Assembly: GCA_032718865.1 (NCBI GenBank) | Contig: JALUTQ010000038.1 | Location: 558,001-622,000, forward strand | DNA from: Tilletia caries | Lineage: Eukaryota; Basidiomycota; Exobasidiomycetes; Tilletiales; Tilletiaceae | Length of the DNA stretch: 64,000 nt | Direction of reading: 5' to 3' | Shown: positions 12,901 to 23,635 of the stretch, one piece after another | How the letters are laid out: the number at the start of each line of letters is the position of its first letter | Numbering within the stretch: the first letter of the stretch is position 1 | Made by a program: the position numbers and the translations under genes | Notes under the pieces: model-generated | Database searches by the model: none | What the model saw: the letters and a program-made list of their open reading frames with translations, nothing else | Told to the model about the DNA's origin: nothing

Positions 12901-14300
12901 GTAGGTCCTGCGTGCAGGCCGAGGCTTGAGACTTAAATTGGCGGACCCGCCAGAGATGGCACTCTCATGATGTCTGGCAGGTGGCCTCACACGTTGAACG
13001 CTCTCCGCTCATGGCTGACCTCGTCTTCCCACAGCTTTCCTTATTGCTGTTTTCCGGCCTCCCTCAGGTGCGAAAGATCTTCCCGCTGGCAGCGACGTGT
13101 GTATCCCCAGCATTCATTCCGGACCTGCCTTTCCATTCGCTCTCCCAAGTCCCAACTGCATGCTCGTCGCCCACCGTCCGGCTCGGGCCTCGCGGTCACA
13201 ACACAGCGAGACATATAATGCTGACCTTCCGTCCAGAAGCATTACTCCACAGCCTCCCGCAGGACACCCCATCGCCCATCCCGGAACCGACAGTATCGAA
13301 AAAGAGACATCACTGAGCCCGCGTTTAGCATGACCCTGCTTGATGTTTTGGAAACGCTAACCTTTGCAGCTTCACCCAGCTCTGGTGCCTGAGTGCTTCA
13401 TCTCATGTCTCATAATTGACCTTCTCGCTCCCTTTCTCTCCCTAATGTTCAGCCAGGGATTCACCTTGCATCTCGGTCCTCTTCGTGCTAGCTAGCGAAT
13501 GGATGGACCTGCTGCACCTCTCCCGACCAGCACTACTGAGTACTGGTGCTGATGCACCTCATTAGGGAACCCCGTAGCGCATTCTTCATCAGCGTTTTGG
13601 AGTGGAAGGGGCAGATGAAGCACGCAAGAAGAGACCAAGGCGCGTGTAGGTCGAGGCTCGAGAGTCGAGAATGGTCCCGCCAGAGGCCCAGAGCCATCAT
13701 CAACATGGTCCCGAACGCACTGGCCTGGCTCACACTGAACCCTCCTCGCTCACGCGCTCACGGCTGACCTGTTCTTTTCACTGTTTCCTTATCGCGCTTG
13801 GTCCGTCGCCCATCGCTCGCCGTTCAGCTCGGGCCGCGGAGGTTAGATCACAGCGAGATGATATGTTTCTATCTTCAGTCTGTGCAGGTTATTGAATAAT
13901 GCCATCCGCACCTGAGGCAAACCAAGCGAGCTGCGAAGAGGTCTTCGCTTCTCAATCATGCGCCATGGACCAGCATCCTTCCTTTCCTTGGTCCGCGCCT
14001 CCGAAACCCTTCCCTGAACCTCCAGAGACATCAACCCATGACCTCCCGCGGTCCGCCCGCCCATCGCTCATCCCGAGACGCTTTATGTTCAAACGTCAAG
14101 CGCATGAAGTGACATTGCCGAGTCCGCGCAGTATGATCCTGCTCGATGTGTTCGAGACGCTGACATTGGAGCTTTCTTCCCCTGCCCCAGATCTAGCGCC
14201 TCATTTGCTTGACAGCTAACATATTTCTCCCTTTCCTTGTGTTCAGCCAAGGATCTCGTCACCAGGCCCGGACCTCTTCGTGCTAGTGAATAGTTTGACT
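12901..14300. repeat. Diverged tandem duplication, two copies of about 0.6-0.65 kb
   Basis: Copy A (about 12901-13510) and copy B (about 13646-14300) share ordered blocks: CCCGCCAGAG (12946 and 13675), CTCATGGCTGACCTCGTC versus CTCACGGCTGACCTGTTC, GCATGACCCTGCTTGATG versus GTATGATCCTGCTCGATG, and TTCAGCCAGGGAT versus TTCAGCCAAGGAT followed in both by CTCTTCGTGCTAG. The offset grows from about 730 to 800 bp, so indels have accumulated. Neither copy has a long credible reading frame. They may be decayed remains of one duplicated gene or element. The rest of 12358-14785 shows nothing recognisable except the promoter region of the peptidase gene. Confidence 0.7.
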
Positions 14301-14785
14301 CGTTGCGCCTTCTCCCGAAGGATGATGGACCACAAAAAAAAACCGTGCTCCGCTCTGCGGCATTGGCTGGATTTCCGCAGACAAGGACTCAAGTTTATCC
14401 TCTCTGAACTCCCTTACTTCCTTAAGCAGGTCTCAGTGCAGCAAATTGCTCGATAGTGGGTCATGCGCAGGGGCGGCAACGATACTCGAGCACATCGCAA
14501 ACTTCATACCGCTCGCACGCTTTACGCCCCCGGTATGCGAGTTTTAACCGCCTGAATGATATCAGAGTGCAGTGCTTGCTACCTGTGTCCTGTGAGCCTG
14601 TGATCGAGCCCCATTCGCACCAGGCATAAAAGCCAGGTCCCCTGCAACCTGTACTCACATCCTCTCCAATTCCCTGCTTTCCGTCCCCCTCCCATCCCCT
14701 CCTGAATAGCTTCCTTCCTTCCTTCCTTCATCTTCTTCTTCTTGCTTTCATCCTCAAATTTCCTTCCCTCTGAACCGGACTCATT

Positions 14786-16980
14786 ATGATTCCATCTCGC
14801 CTCACGGTCAACATTGCCCTTGCCCTGTCCCTGACAGGCAGCGCCCTCGCAGCGGCCTGGCCCCGCTCAGGCGTCCAGAAGTCAGCACCAACAATTGCAC
14901 CCCAATGGCAACAGCTCGGCCCTGCAAATCACGACCACGGCTACATGCTCACCTTCTCCCTCCATCCGTCTGACCAGGACGGGCTCACCGCTCGGATGGA
15001 GCAGATTGGCATGGCCAAAGGTGGAGCGCAGCGATGGCTCAGTGCGGAGGAAGTCGCGTCCTACGCTGCCCCCAAGCCAGAAGACCTCGCCTCGCTCCAG
15101 TCCTACCTTCACTCGCAAGGAATCGTCGACAACGACATATCGTACTCCCTCGCCAAGGACACAGTCACCGTCAAGACAACGGTCGGGAAGGCCGCCCTCA
15201 TGTTCGCTGCCGAGATGCTCTCGTTCTCTCTGCCGGGCTCCAGCCCGGTCGTGAGGACGAAGTCGATCATCATTCCACCGGAGATCTCGTCGGCTGTGCT
15301 TGACATTGCTCCCTTCCTCAACTTCGGCCAGGTCAGGACGTTCTCGAGCAAGGCCGAACTTAGCCCTGAGCTCACTGTTGCCGGTCATTCGAATGCTTCT
15401 CTTGTTGACAGCGCGACGGGCTGCTCGGAAGACCTCGTTACCCCTACCTGGTCAGTCCTTAATGACAAGATGGGTGCACTCATAACATAACACTTACGAT
15501 CATGTTCCTTTTTCACTTCAGCCTGCGGAATCTGTATCGGACGAGCAGTTACACTCCAACCTCAAAGACCGAGGGCGTGACTGTCATGGGCTACATAGAC
15601 CAGAGCGCAAGTCAAGCTGATTTGACCACGTTCCTTCGCAAGGTAAGTCTGCTGGCCATCTGATGTACGCTTAACATCGCGCGCTGATCTGCCTACCTTG
15701 ACTTGCGTCTCGATTCTTACCTGGGTCTTTTGCTTTGCAGTACCGACCGGATGCTGCTGGTGCTCGGATAACCATAAAGACTATAGCTGGAGCGAAGAAC
15801 AACCAAAAGAACCCTGGTGGTACGTTACCTTCTTTCTCTCCGCCCGGAACAATCGCTTCAGAACAACTATTCTTTCTGCGAGTTTGCTGACCATCCTTGC
15901 TTCTTTGCTTTGCATCGTAACTGATTCGTTGCCATTCAGATGAGGCGAACCTTGATGTTCAGACCGTTGTTAGCCAGACGTATCCACTTCCAACCACGTT
16001 CTTGGACTATGGGACATCTCAAACCGAAGGAGACATTATATCGATGACCTTCCAGTGAGTGAAGTCCCGACCAAGACTTTTCGCTCAGAGTGCAAAAAGT
16101 GACTAACCGCATCGTGTTCTCTGCTTCTGCAGACACATGCTCGCTCAATCCAAGAAGCCTGGCGTCGTCTCTATCTCCTATGGCGGCGACGAGAAGAGCG
16201 TTACCTCTTCCCAGGCTAAGTCCATGTGCAAGTATGCCCAGCAGCTCACCGCTCAAGGCACGACGATCGTCGTCGCCAGCGGCGACTCTGGCGTATCAGG
16301 TCAACAAGACAGCTGCCCTCCCCTGACCCCGACATATCCTTCAGGTTGTCCCTACATCCTCTCCGTTGGTGCGACTCAAAGCTTCGCGCCCGAGGTCGCT
16401 ACGGACACCCTCCTCGCTGGATTCTACTCCGGTTCCGGGTTCAGCAACATCTTTTCGACGCCTTCGTACCAGAAAGACGCCGTTTCGTCGTACGAGAGCA
16501 AGATTGCCTCCAAACAGATTTCCTCAGGGAAGTACTTCAACAAGAAAGGCAGGGCCTTCCCGGACGTCAGGTACGTTTCTTCTTCCCCTTTCTTGCCGGA
16601 TCATCGCTTGATGTGCTCCTTCACGGTTCCTGACACACATCTTTACTGGAACGCTCCTCAGTGCGCAAGGCTCCAGTTATGCCGTTGTGGTCGGAGGCAA
16701 GACATACTCGGTCGGCGGCACATCTGCGTCCGCCCCGACTTTCGCATCCGTAGTCGCCTTGCTCAACGACGCCCGCAAGGCAGCGGGCAAGGGCAGAGTC
16801 GGATGGATCCAGCCCGGGATGTATGGCAACACCGCTGGCCTGACAGATATCACTCAGGGCTCTTCGCGCGGGTGCGGGTGGTGGAGCTCGATTGGTTTCC
16901 CTGCCACCTCGGGATATGATGTGGCAACTGGGCTGGGAACTCCCATCTTCCCTTCGCTTCGCTCCGTTTTTGGTGCCTGA
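14786..16980 (+). CDS. Secreted sedolisin-family tripeptidyl peptidase (MEROPS S53)
   Basis: Model: 14786-15450, 15522-15642, 15741-15819, 15940-16054, 16133-16570, 16662-16980, giving 578 residues. A signal peptide (MIPSRLTVNIALALSLTGSALA) and a propeptide precede the catalytic domain, which begins near CLRNLYRTSSYTP. The catalytic set is visible: Glu290 and Asp294 in DEANLDVQ, Asp378 in ASGDSG, and Ser494 in GGTSASAP. The C-terminal Ca-binding-like region reads SGYDVATGLGTP. Family knowledge: acid serine-carboxyl exopeptidase that removes tripeptides from secreted proteins for nitrogen nutrition. Its length is normal for fungal tripeptidyl peptidases, and all catalytic residues are intact. 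It is convergent with RRP15, 365 bp downstream. Confidence 0.95.
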
Positions 16981-17345
16981 GCGCTTCACTGCTTCCAAAC
17001 TCACGACTTCTTCCATAGGTACACTGACGACTGAACGTTACGCGTCTGCATATTCACGAGCGGGTCGCCACGCCTAATGAAGTTGTAAGATTCACGATTC
17101 ACTCTGTTGTAAACCATGTACTATCTGCGTTCCCTCGCAGTATCACAGTGCCTTTGAATAATGCTTTTCTTACTGATATTTTCCCTGCCCCTTGCCTAAA
17201 CTGAGATGCATGGCAGCATCCCGCTAGGGTACGATCTATAACGTCCGCTTCAGGCTGCTTGTCCAGCTCCAGGACTTGAGAGCTGTGGCACGCACGCTCT
17301 GATGTGCATTGAGGCAAGATCGAGTATCAACAGGAAGGAGAACGT

Positions 17346-18717
17346 TCACTTGGCTTTGCCGGTGCCGGTCCCGGAACGAATCAAGTCCAGGAAGTTACTC
17401 TTGCTAAGGTTGCTCACTGTGGGCCAGGTTGGGTAGAGCGACACGGTCAGTCCAAACGTCCCTCGAATGCCGCTTCCAGGCCATTTTGTAGCATAGAAAC
17501 TCACATGCTGCCTCCTTACCGCCGGGCATAGCTGGCTTCTTGATGGTTCCGGTTGGAGCATCGGCGGCTGGGGCCGCGGCCTCGACGTCGACGTCGTCCA
17601 GTGATGCGGTCTGTGCGGCGCGAATAGCGTTGAAGAGCTTGACAACTATGATGTTCAAGAGAGGAAAGCGTTAGCGTTTTTCCCTGCTTGCTTGAAGGAT
17701 GGGTAGAGAAACGTACCACCTCGCTGAGCGACTTTGCGCAACTTCCGTTCGTACGCCCGACTGCCGCCCTCTTCCAACCAAGCCCGCTGATCCTTATCCG
17801 TCTCGTCTACGGGGACGATCCCCCCCACGGCCAGCTTCTTTGAACCGACGACGTTCCCGCCGAGCATCTCCTTCTCCTTCTTCTTCCTCTTGGCGGCCCC
17901 GAGCTGATCCCACGCGGCCTGGTCGACGGTGGGCAGGACGCCGGGTGGGCCCCATCCACCGATGACATCGGTGACGTGTGCGCGCTCTTCGCGCATCTTG
18001 CGTTGTTGAGTGGCGAGCCGGCTTGCCTTTGCGTTCAGTTTCTGATGGGTTAGGGTTCGGCGGAGATGGGGAGCGAGGGAGAGGATGGCCGAGGGCCGGG
18101 AGGAGCCGAGGCCGGTGCCTGTTGTTGCTGTTGTGATGGAACCGGGTGCGGGAGCTTGCCGGCCTTTGTTCTTCTTCTTGGGCGGGCCCGCTGCGGAGAC
18201 GCTGTCATCGTCGTCAGGTTCATCACCGCTCTCTTGCCCGTCGGCAGCGTCCGCCTCTGGCCCGCCTCCGAGCAAAGATTGCAGGGTCGATCCGAAAGCG
18301 CCTGGAGAGGTTGCTCTCCGTTTGCGCTCTGATCCCAACATAAAATGAGTGAGCAAGCGCACGATAGAGCTCTTTTGGAGAGCGTCGGTACTCACTGGCT
18401 GTTTGTGAGCTCTTAGCTACGGCCGCTTTGGCTGCCTCAATCTCTTCGTCCGTGTCTGCCTCGTCGTCGTCGTCCTCATCGTCCACACCGTACTCGTCCA
18501 GATCCTCCTCATCATCAAGGTCGTCGTCGTCGCCATCGTCGAATTCTTCGTCCTCGTCTTGCTCTTCCTCGTCGTCATCATCGGCGTTGTTGAAGATGTC
18601 GACGGCGCGCTGCTTGCCCTTGCCGGCAGCGGGACCGGCCTGCACCTTGGCTGTCGCTGGAGCAGGCGCGCTGCCTCCTGCTGAGAACCCGCCCTTCTTC
18701 TTTCCTGCGAACGACAT
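17346..18717 (-). CDS. RRP15: Rrp15-like ribosome biogenesis protein
   Basis: Model on the minus strand: 18717-18396, 18328-17717, 17645-17505, 17416-17346, giving 381 residues. The start MSFAGKKKGGFSAG is preferred over an upstream in-frame ATG at 18915, which would run through promoter-like sequence. A long Asp/Glu tract (about residues 38-85) and a Lys/Arg stretch precede the conserved Rrp15 domain: NAKASRLATQQRKMREERAH, KRKKKEKEMLGGNVVGSKKL, ERKLRKVAQRG joined across an intron to VVKLFNAIRAAQ, and the terminal LSKSNFLDLIRSG. Family knowledge: a nucleolar pre-60S factor needed for 27S/ITS processing. The acidic tract is typical of nucleolar proteins. Confidence 0.9.
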
Positions 18718-19086
18718 CCTCTTGAATAATGCTGGCACTGGTTTGCGAGCGAGTGCTTCCCATCCCAAGCTGTGAGGAAGTGATTCCAAATTTTTTGGTC
18801 GGAGCGATCCAAGCACAAACCACGTGGGCTTGAGATCGGGCCGAAGCGCGTCACGTGCATGTGGAAGATCACGTGGCTCTGCCCGACACGTTGATCCGGA
18901 ATTGGCCGAAGCCATGCTCGCGTTTTCCGTGCACGGCTTTCGCCTTTCGCTGGATCCGGTCTTCTTCGCGCACCTTCAACCTTGCCCGCTTGCCGCCTGA
19001 CCGCCGACTACCACCCAGCACCTGCTCTCTTCTCTCTCCCGCTCCCGCTCTCGCTCTCGCCCACCCCGCCCTCGCACATCCTCACC
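18718..19086. promoter_or_regulatory. Divergent RRP15/VDAC promoter with three CACGTG E-boxes
   Basis: These 369 bp lie between divergent start codons. Three perfect CACGTG sites occur within 45 bp (18831-18836, 18852-18857, 18870-18875), closer to RRP15. A CT-rich stretch with CTCGCTCT-type repeats precedes the porin ATG. CACGTG is the site of Cbf1- or SREBP-type bHLH factors; co-regulation of both genes is inference. Confidence 0.55.
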
Positions 19087-20350
19087 ATGTCCCAGCCCGT
19101 TCCCCCCTCCTGGAAGGACCTCGGCAAGGTCAGTCCTCACTCGGGTCTGTCGCGGCGGAGATATGTATTCGCTCATGACTGACACTCTTCTGCGCGTGAT
19201 CCCCCACAGCTCGGCAACGACTTGCTGAACAAGGACTACCCGCTCCACAGCCAGCTCGAGGTCAAGACACGTACCCCCAACAACGTCACCTTCCGCGTCC
19301 TCGGCGTCCGTGACTCTAAGTCCGGCGCCATCGCCGGGGATCTCGAGGCCAAGTTCGAGGACAAGAAGAACGGCATCGCCGTCACCCAGGCATGGACCAC
19401 CGCCAACGCCCTCCGTGCCCACGTCGAGCTCGAGAACCACATCGCAAAGGGTCTCAAGCTCGAGGTCATCGGTACCCTCTTGCCCGACAAGCAGACCAAG
19501 AACGCCCTCTTCGCATCCACCTACAAGCAGCCCGGTGTCCACACCCGCCAGCACCTTGACCTCTTCAAGGTGTGTTGCCTTTTTCAATGAGCGCTGTTGT
19601 ATTCGATGAAGACAAAAACTGACAGGGAGGAATTCTTACGCGCATATTTTGTCGCGTCGCGGGACTTTGATTAGGGCCCCACCTTCACTGCCGACGCCGT
19701 CCTCGGGCGAGACGGCTTCTTGGCTGGTGCCGAGGCTGCATACGACGTCAAGTCCGGCAAGGTGTCCAAGTACAACCTCGCCGCCGGCTTCTCCACCGCC
19801 GAGTACGCCGTCACCCTGCACGCTCTCGGCAACCTGTCCACCTACTCCGCATCGTACTACCACCGCGTCAACTCCGACATTGAGGTCTCCGCGCGTGCGA
19901 CCCACTCTGCTGGTGCCGCTCCCGGTCAGGTTAACCTCGAGGTTGGCACCAAGACGTGAGTATTGTTTTGATTATCCTAGCGCAAAGAACATGCGCGTAG
20001 ACGCGTCCTTTTTGAGTACTAAATGCTGACTTGTCGTTCTGTTCTTCCCCCTGGCACGCGCCCTTGAATGCACATTCAGCTACCTCGACAACGCCGCCTT
20101 CGTCAAGGGAAAGATCAACAACGCTGGTGTTCTCTGCCTCGGCTACACTCAGGCTCTCCGGTGAGTATCTCATATGAGAATGCTGTAGATACGATTGTTG
20201 AGGGAACACTCTGACATCTCTCTCCCTCACAGACCCGGTGTCAAGGCCTCTTTCGGTCTCGCTCTCGACACTGTCAAGCTCAACTCAGGTGTCGCCGAGG
20301 GCTCACCCGCCGCACACAAGTTCGGCGCGTCGCTCACCTTCGAAGCCTAA
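19087..20350 (+). CDS. POR1: Mitochondrial outer-membrane porin (VDAC)
   Basis: Model: 19087-19128, 19210-19569, 19675-19955, 20080-20160, 20233-20350, giving 293 residues, close to the usual 283. The N-terminal helix region is MSQPVPPSWKDLGK, followed by LGNDLLNKDYPL. Alternating beta-strand sequence runs throughout, with the porin signature YLDNAAFVKGKINNAGVLCLGYTQALRPGVKAS split by an intron. The C-terminus KFGASLTFEA fits the beta-signal recognised by the SAM complex. Family knowledge: a voltage-gated channel exchanging ATP, ADP and metabolites across the outer membrane. Confident call. Confidence 0.97.
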
Positions 20351-20846
20351 GCGGATTCTTCTGTGCGGGATGTCATCACCATCACCCATCCATCCCACAT
20401 CCGCATCGACGTCCTGGGCAACAGCATCCGTCCACCCTCCGGAGCGCGTGCCACGCCGCGCGTATCCGCCGCTCGCTTCTCACAGCATCTATAGAGCGCT
20501 GTCACTCGCTCTTCAACGCCTCAGAGTCGAAATGCATACATTGTCCAACTTCCTTCTCCTCGTCCCACCTCCCCACGGCCGCTACCAACGTACTCACTGT
20601 CTCACACCGAGCTTCTCCGCTTTGCCATGCCTGCCATTCCGCCCAGCAGTCTAACATCTTCATTGGTACATTGATTTCGTTGCTTCTTTCTCTTTCGCTC
20701 TGTAGCTCGTCCTCATGCTGACCCTCCTCTCACCTGGTCAGGCCAGCACAGAGTCTCATACGAACCTCACGCAAGCTAGGAAGAGGAAAAGGAGACTAAT
20801 AACGTTTCGTTCCTAACCAGTGCCTTTCCCCAGTTCCCCTCACCAG
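20351..20846. other. Intergenic region after VDAC
   Basis: Apart from the porin 3' UTR I recognise nothing here. The stretch leads directly into the PMT2 relic, whose missing first exons are not found in it. Confidence 0.4.
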
Positions 20847-21745
20847 GTCTACTTCGACGTGCACCCGCCTCTTGGTGAGTATCCCCCCCCCCCCCCCCTC
20901 TCTCTTTCTTTTGACGCGTTTTCCATGCTCACACTCTTGATTACATGCGCATATATCGGCACGCAAAGTGCTCTTCGGTCTCACAGGCCTCGTCTCCGGC
21001 TACAATGGACACTCCGGGGCCACATATCCCGCAGACATCGACTATTGTATAATGCGCATCATCATGGCTCTCTACGGCGTAGCCATGGTCCCCGTCGCCT
21101 ACTCCACATCCGGCGCTCTCGGCTGGAACTGGCGGGCGTGCCATCTGCTCGCCATCATGATCCTATGCCGCACGTTGATCCCCTTTCGCTTGATTTCAGC
21201 TCGCGCCGACAGGCGACAGGCCCCCTTAACCTTTTCTTCCTACCTCTTTCCCCCTGTGATGGTATCCAGACAACGCATGGCTCGTCATCTCTCGCTTCAT
21301 TCTCCTCGACTCCATGCTGCTCTGCTTCACCTTCACAACCGTGCATGACATGGTCAAGTTCCACTCCTACCAGGACCGGTATGTCTTCTTTCCCTTCCTG
21401 ACCTTCGAGGCGCATACACTGACCCATTCCGCGCGTCTCCACCAGACCTTTCTTCCGACATGTGTTGGTTCTGGACCATCTTCGCAGGCGCGTCAATCGG
21501 CGCAGTCACCAGGTACGTCTGCGCTCACCTTCCTCCGAGACCGATCTTCGTACATCGCGCTTACCAGGGCCTTCCTTCCACAGTGTCACCACAGAGGCTG
21601 CTTACGATAGCAAGTTCACTTTCAAGAACATGGGCTATGGCGGCGGTCTTCTGCACTCCCGCGCGCTCCTACCCTTCGTCGGCACGGAGCTCCATCGGGA
21701 GTCTGCAGAGCTTCCAGGGGTGGGCATTGTGCAGAGCGGGTAGGA
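20847..21745 (+). pseudogene. Relic of a PMT2-type protein O-mannosyltransferase, N-terminal half
   Basis: Pieces in order: YFDVHPPLG (20847-20874), LFGLTGLVSGYNG and MRIIMALYGVAMVPVAYS (about 20980-21170), DNAWLVISRFILLDSMLLCFTFTTV (about 21270-21380), FWTIFAGASIGAVT (about 21470-21512), then a jump into a MIR-domain piece KFTFKNMGYGGGLLHS (about 21595-21660). Family knowledge: PMT2 is a multi-span ER enzyme moving mannose from dolichol phosphate to Ser/Thr. Breakage signs: no upstream exons, loss of a GT donor after MILC near 21166, a one-base frame slip at about 21448, and loss of all transmembrane segments between GAVT and the MIR piece. Intron-like spacers remain, so it arose from genomic DNA and not from mRNA. 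Confidence 0.8.
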
Positions 21746-21756
21746 ACTGAACTCCA

Positions 21757-22540
21757 ATGCAAGCAGTCCCTCGCACGAATGGCACCTCGGTTCGACCTCT
21801 ACTTCCGGCTCAGCATCCACCGCAGGTCCGTCGCTGCTGCGCATCCCCTCGCACCCGACCACCGGCGCTTCGTCGACGTACTCAACCAATGCGACCGTGC
21901 GCGGCGCGGCTCCCTCCACCAGCGGCTATCGATCTCTCCGAGAACGCGCTCAACAAGGCGGCGTTGGGCGAGATTGTTGCTTGCTTCGCCGGCGGGGGAG
22001 AAGACAAAGCCGAAGGGGTGGGATGGAAGGAGAAGAGGGAGGAACTGGATGGGTCTTCGAAGCTCCGTTCCTGTCTCCCGCTGACCATATTGACCTTCTT
22101 CGCTATCGGCTTGGCCATTCACATGGTCACACTCACTCCTGGCCTGGAACATAGCATCAAACTTCCGTCCTTTTTCGCCTCATGGCTCCTCGTAGCCTTG
22201 GGATACGTGAGTCCAAAGTATCAGGAGGAGGACCCGCTCGTGCATGCAATTAAAAGGTTGACCTCCACGGCTTTGGCTCATATTGTACCACACGCAGAAC
22301 ATGATGAGCACAGTCACCCTCTCGCTGCTCTCCAAGCAAGTCCCGCCTCACTTCAACAGCTACACAAGTCTCATCATCCAGCTCAGCAACTACAGCGGCC
22401 GGTTGTGAGGTGCTTTCTGGGGCACTGCAGTAGAACAGGTCGGGCAGCGAGCCATCCTGTCGCTCGAGCTCGCCCTGGTCGTGTTCGGGACCGTCAGCAC
22501 GGTCATATTATGGAAGAAGATGTACGCTCCTAAGGGCTAG
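21757..22540 (+). pseudogene. Relic of an MFS (SPX-MFS-like) transporter C-terminus
   Basis: A hydrophobic stretch (LTILTFFAIGLAIHMV ... LPSFFASWLLVALGY, about 22080-22206) ends at a GTGAGT. After about 90 bp comes TLSLLSKQVPPHFNSYTSL (about 22302-22358), IQLSNYSGRL, a TGA stop at 22406-22408, and in the same frame GAFWGTAVEQVGQRAILSLE and LVVFGTVSTVILWKKMYAPKG, ending with TAG near 22533. The SLLSKxVPP and NYSGR motifs resemble the last helices of fungal SPX-domain MFS transporters as I recall them. No start and no N-terminal domain are visible, and the internal stop makes it a pseudogene. Ser/Thr-rich open sequence at 21750-21950 may be part of its linker. The family assignment is tentative. 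Confidence 0.45.
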
Positions 22541-23635
22541 CCCGGCGCACAGCTTACCACTATGAAGATTGTCGTTATGTACTGCTCGCACCATTTGTAC
22601 CATGCTGCCCCGGTCCCAGCCGTATACCAAAAGGTGTGTTGAGCGCGAGATTCGAGCCCAGTGTGTGGTACTGACCATGGTGGCGTCCAATTTTAGGCCT
22701 GCCTCCAGTCAGTGCTTCGTCGCACCAGAGCGCACTTTGACCACAACTTGCAAATCACCTACCACGCCGTGAAAGCGCAGGGCGACATGCGAACGAACAC
22801 CAATCAGCGCCAACGGCGACGCGGTGACGTGAGGCACTTGGGGATCCTGCAGCCGCTCAAAGAAGGAGAAAGAACGGAGCGAGGTCCCCTTGTCGTCTGT
22901 CAATCCCACTTTGCTTTCGGAGTCATTGATCAATCTTCATTCAGTATATCCCTTCCGGAACGGACCCAGTAAATACATTGGTCGTCCTGATGTGAGTATG
23001 TAAGAGGGAGCGCTGTGGTTGAACTAACTTCAATGCACGATATACACAGATGCTCTCCTTCGTGGGATCACTTCATTCATCGCCCCACCAGGACCTCCTC
23101 CTCCTGTAGGGCCTACGCCTCCAAGGGTGCCGAGATGGAGGACAAAAGCTGCGTCGCCGACTCAGGGACGTGGCATTCTCTCTTCTGCGTTGGTTGTAAG
23201 CGGCGGGTTTCTTGGTCTCTTCGCCGCTTCAACTTCGTTGACATGTCCGCTAGCAAGGTCACCCGCGTTGTCGGGCTGACAACGACAAATGTCGACGAGA
23301 ATTAACAAACATTCCTCCTCGCAGCATTCTTCGATGCATCACAACACCTGCATCATGCACCACAACAGCTGACGCTGTTTATTCCCTTCTGTCCTATGCT
23401 GAATCGCTGATGTCTACTCAATGTCTCACCAGAACCCGGGCTCGGCATCGAGGGTCTGCCGGAGTCTCCCGCTTCAACGCCTACCTTAAAAGCAGGTCTC
23501 TCCCTTCGATTCCTTTCCCCTTTCCTCTTTTTTTCTCCCCCCCGTACTCCCGTACAACTAACTTACCCGTTACCCAGCTTACCAGCATTTTATAACCCCG
23601 AACAACCCCAACACCCCATCATCTACTTCATCATT
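22541..23635. other. Intergenic stretch, nothing recognised
   Basis: No open frame here has family-like sequence. Its end should contain the promoter of the repeat-protein gene; a C/T-rich stretch lies about 90-120 bp before that ATG. Confidence 0.35.

Noticed and set aside
18716..18915. Upstream ATG at 18915 as start of RRP15
   Set aside because: The added 66 residues would run through the E-box promoter and look non-conserved; MSFAGKKKG at 18717 is a better start.
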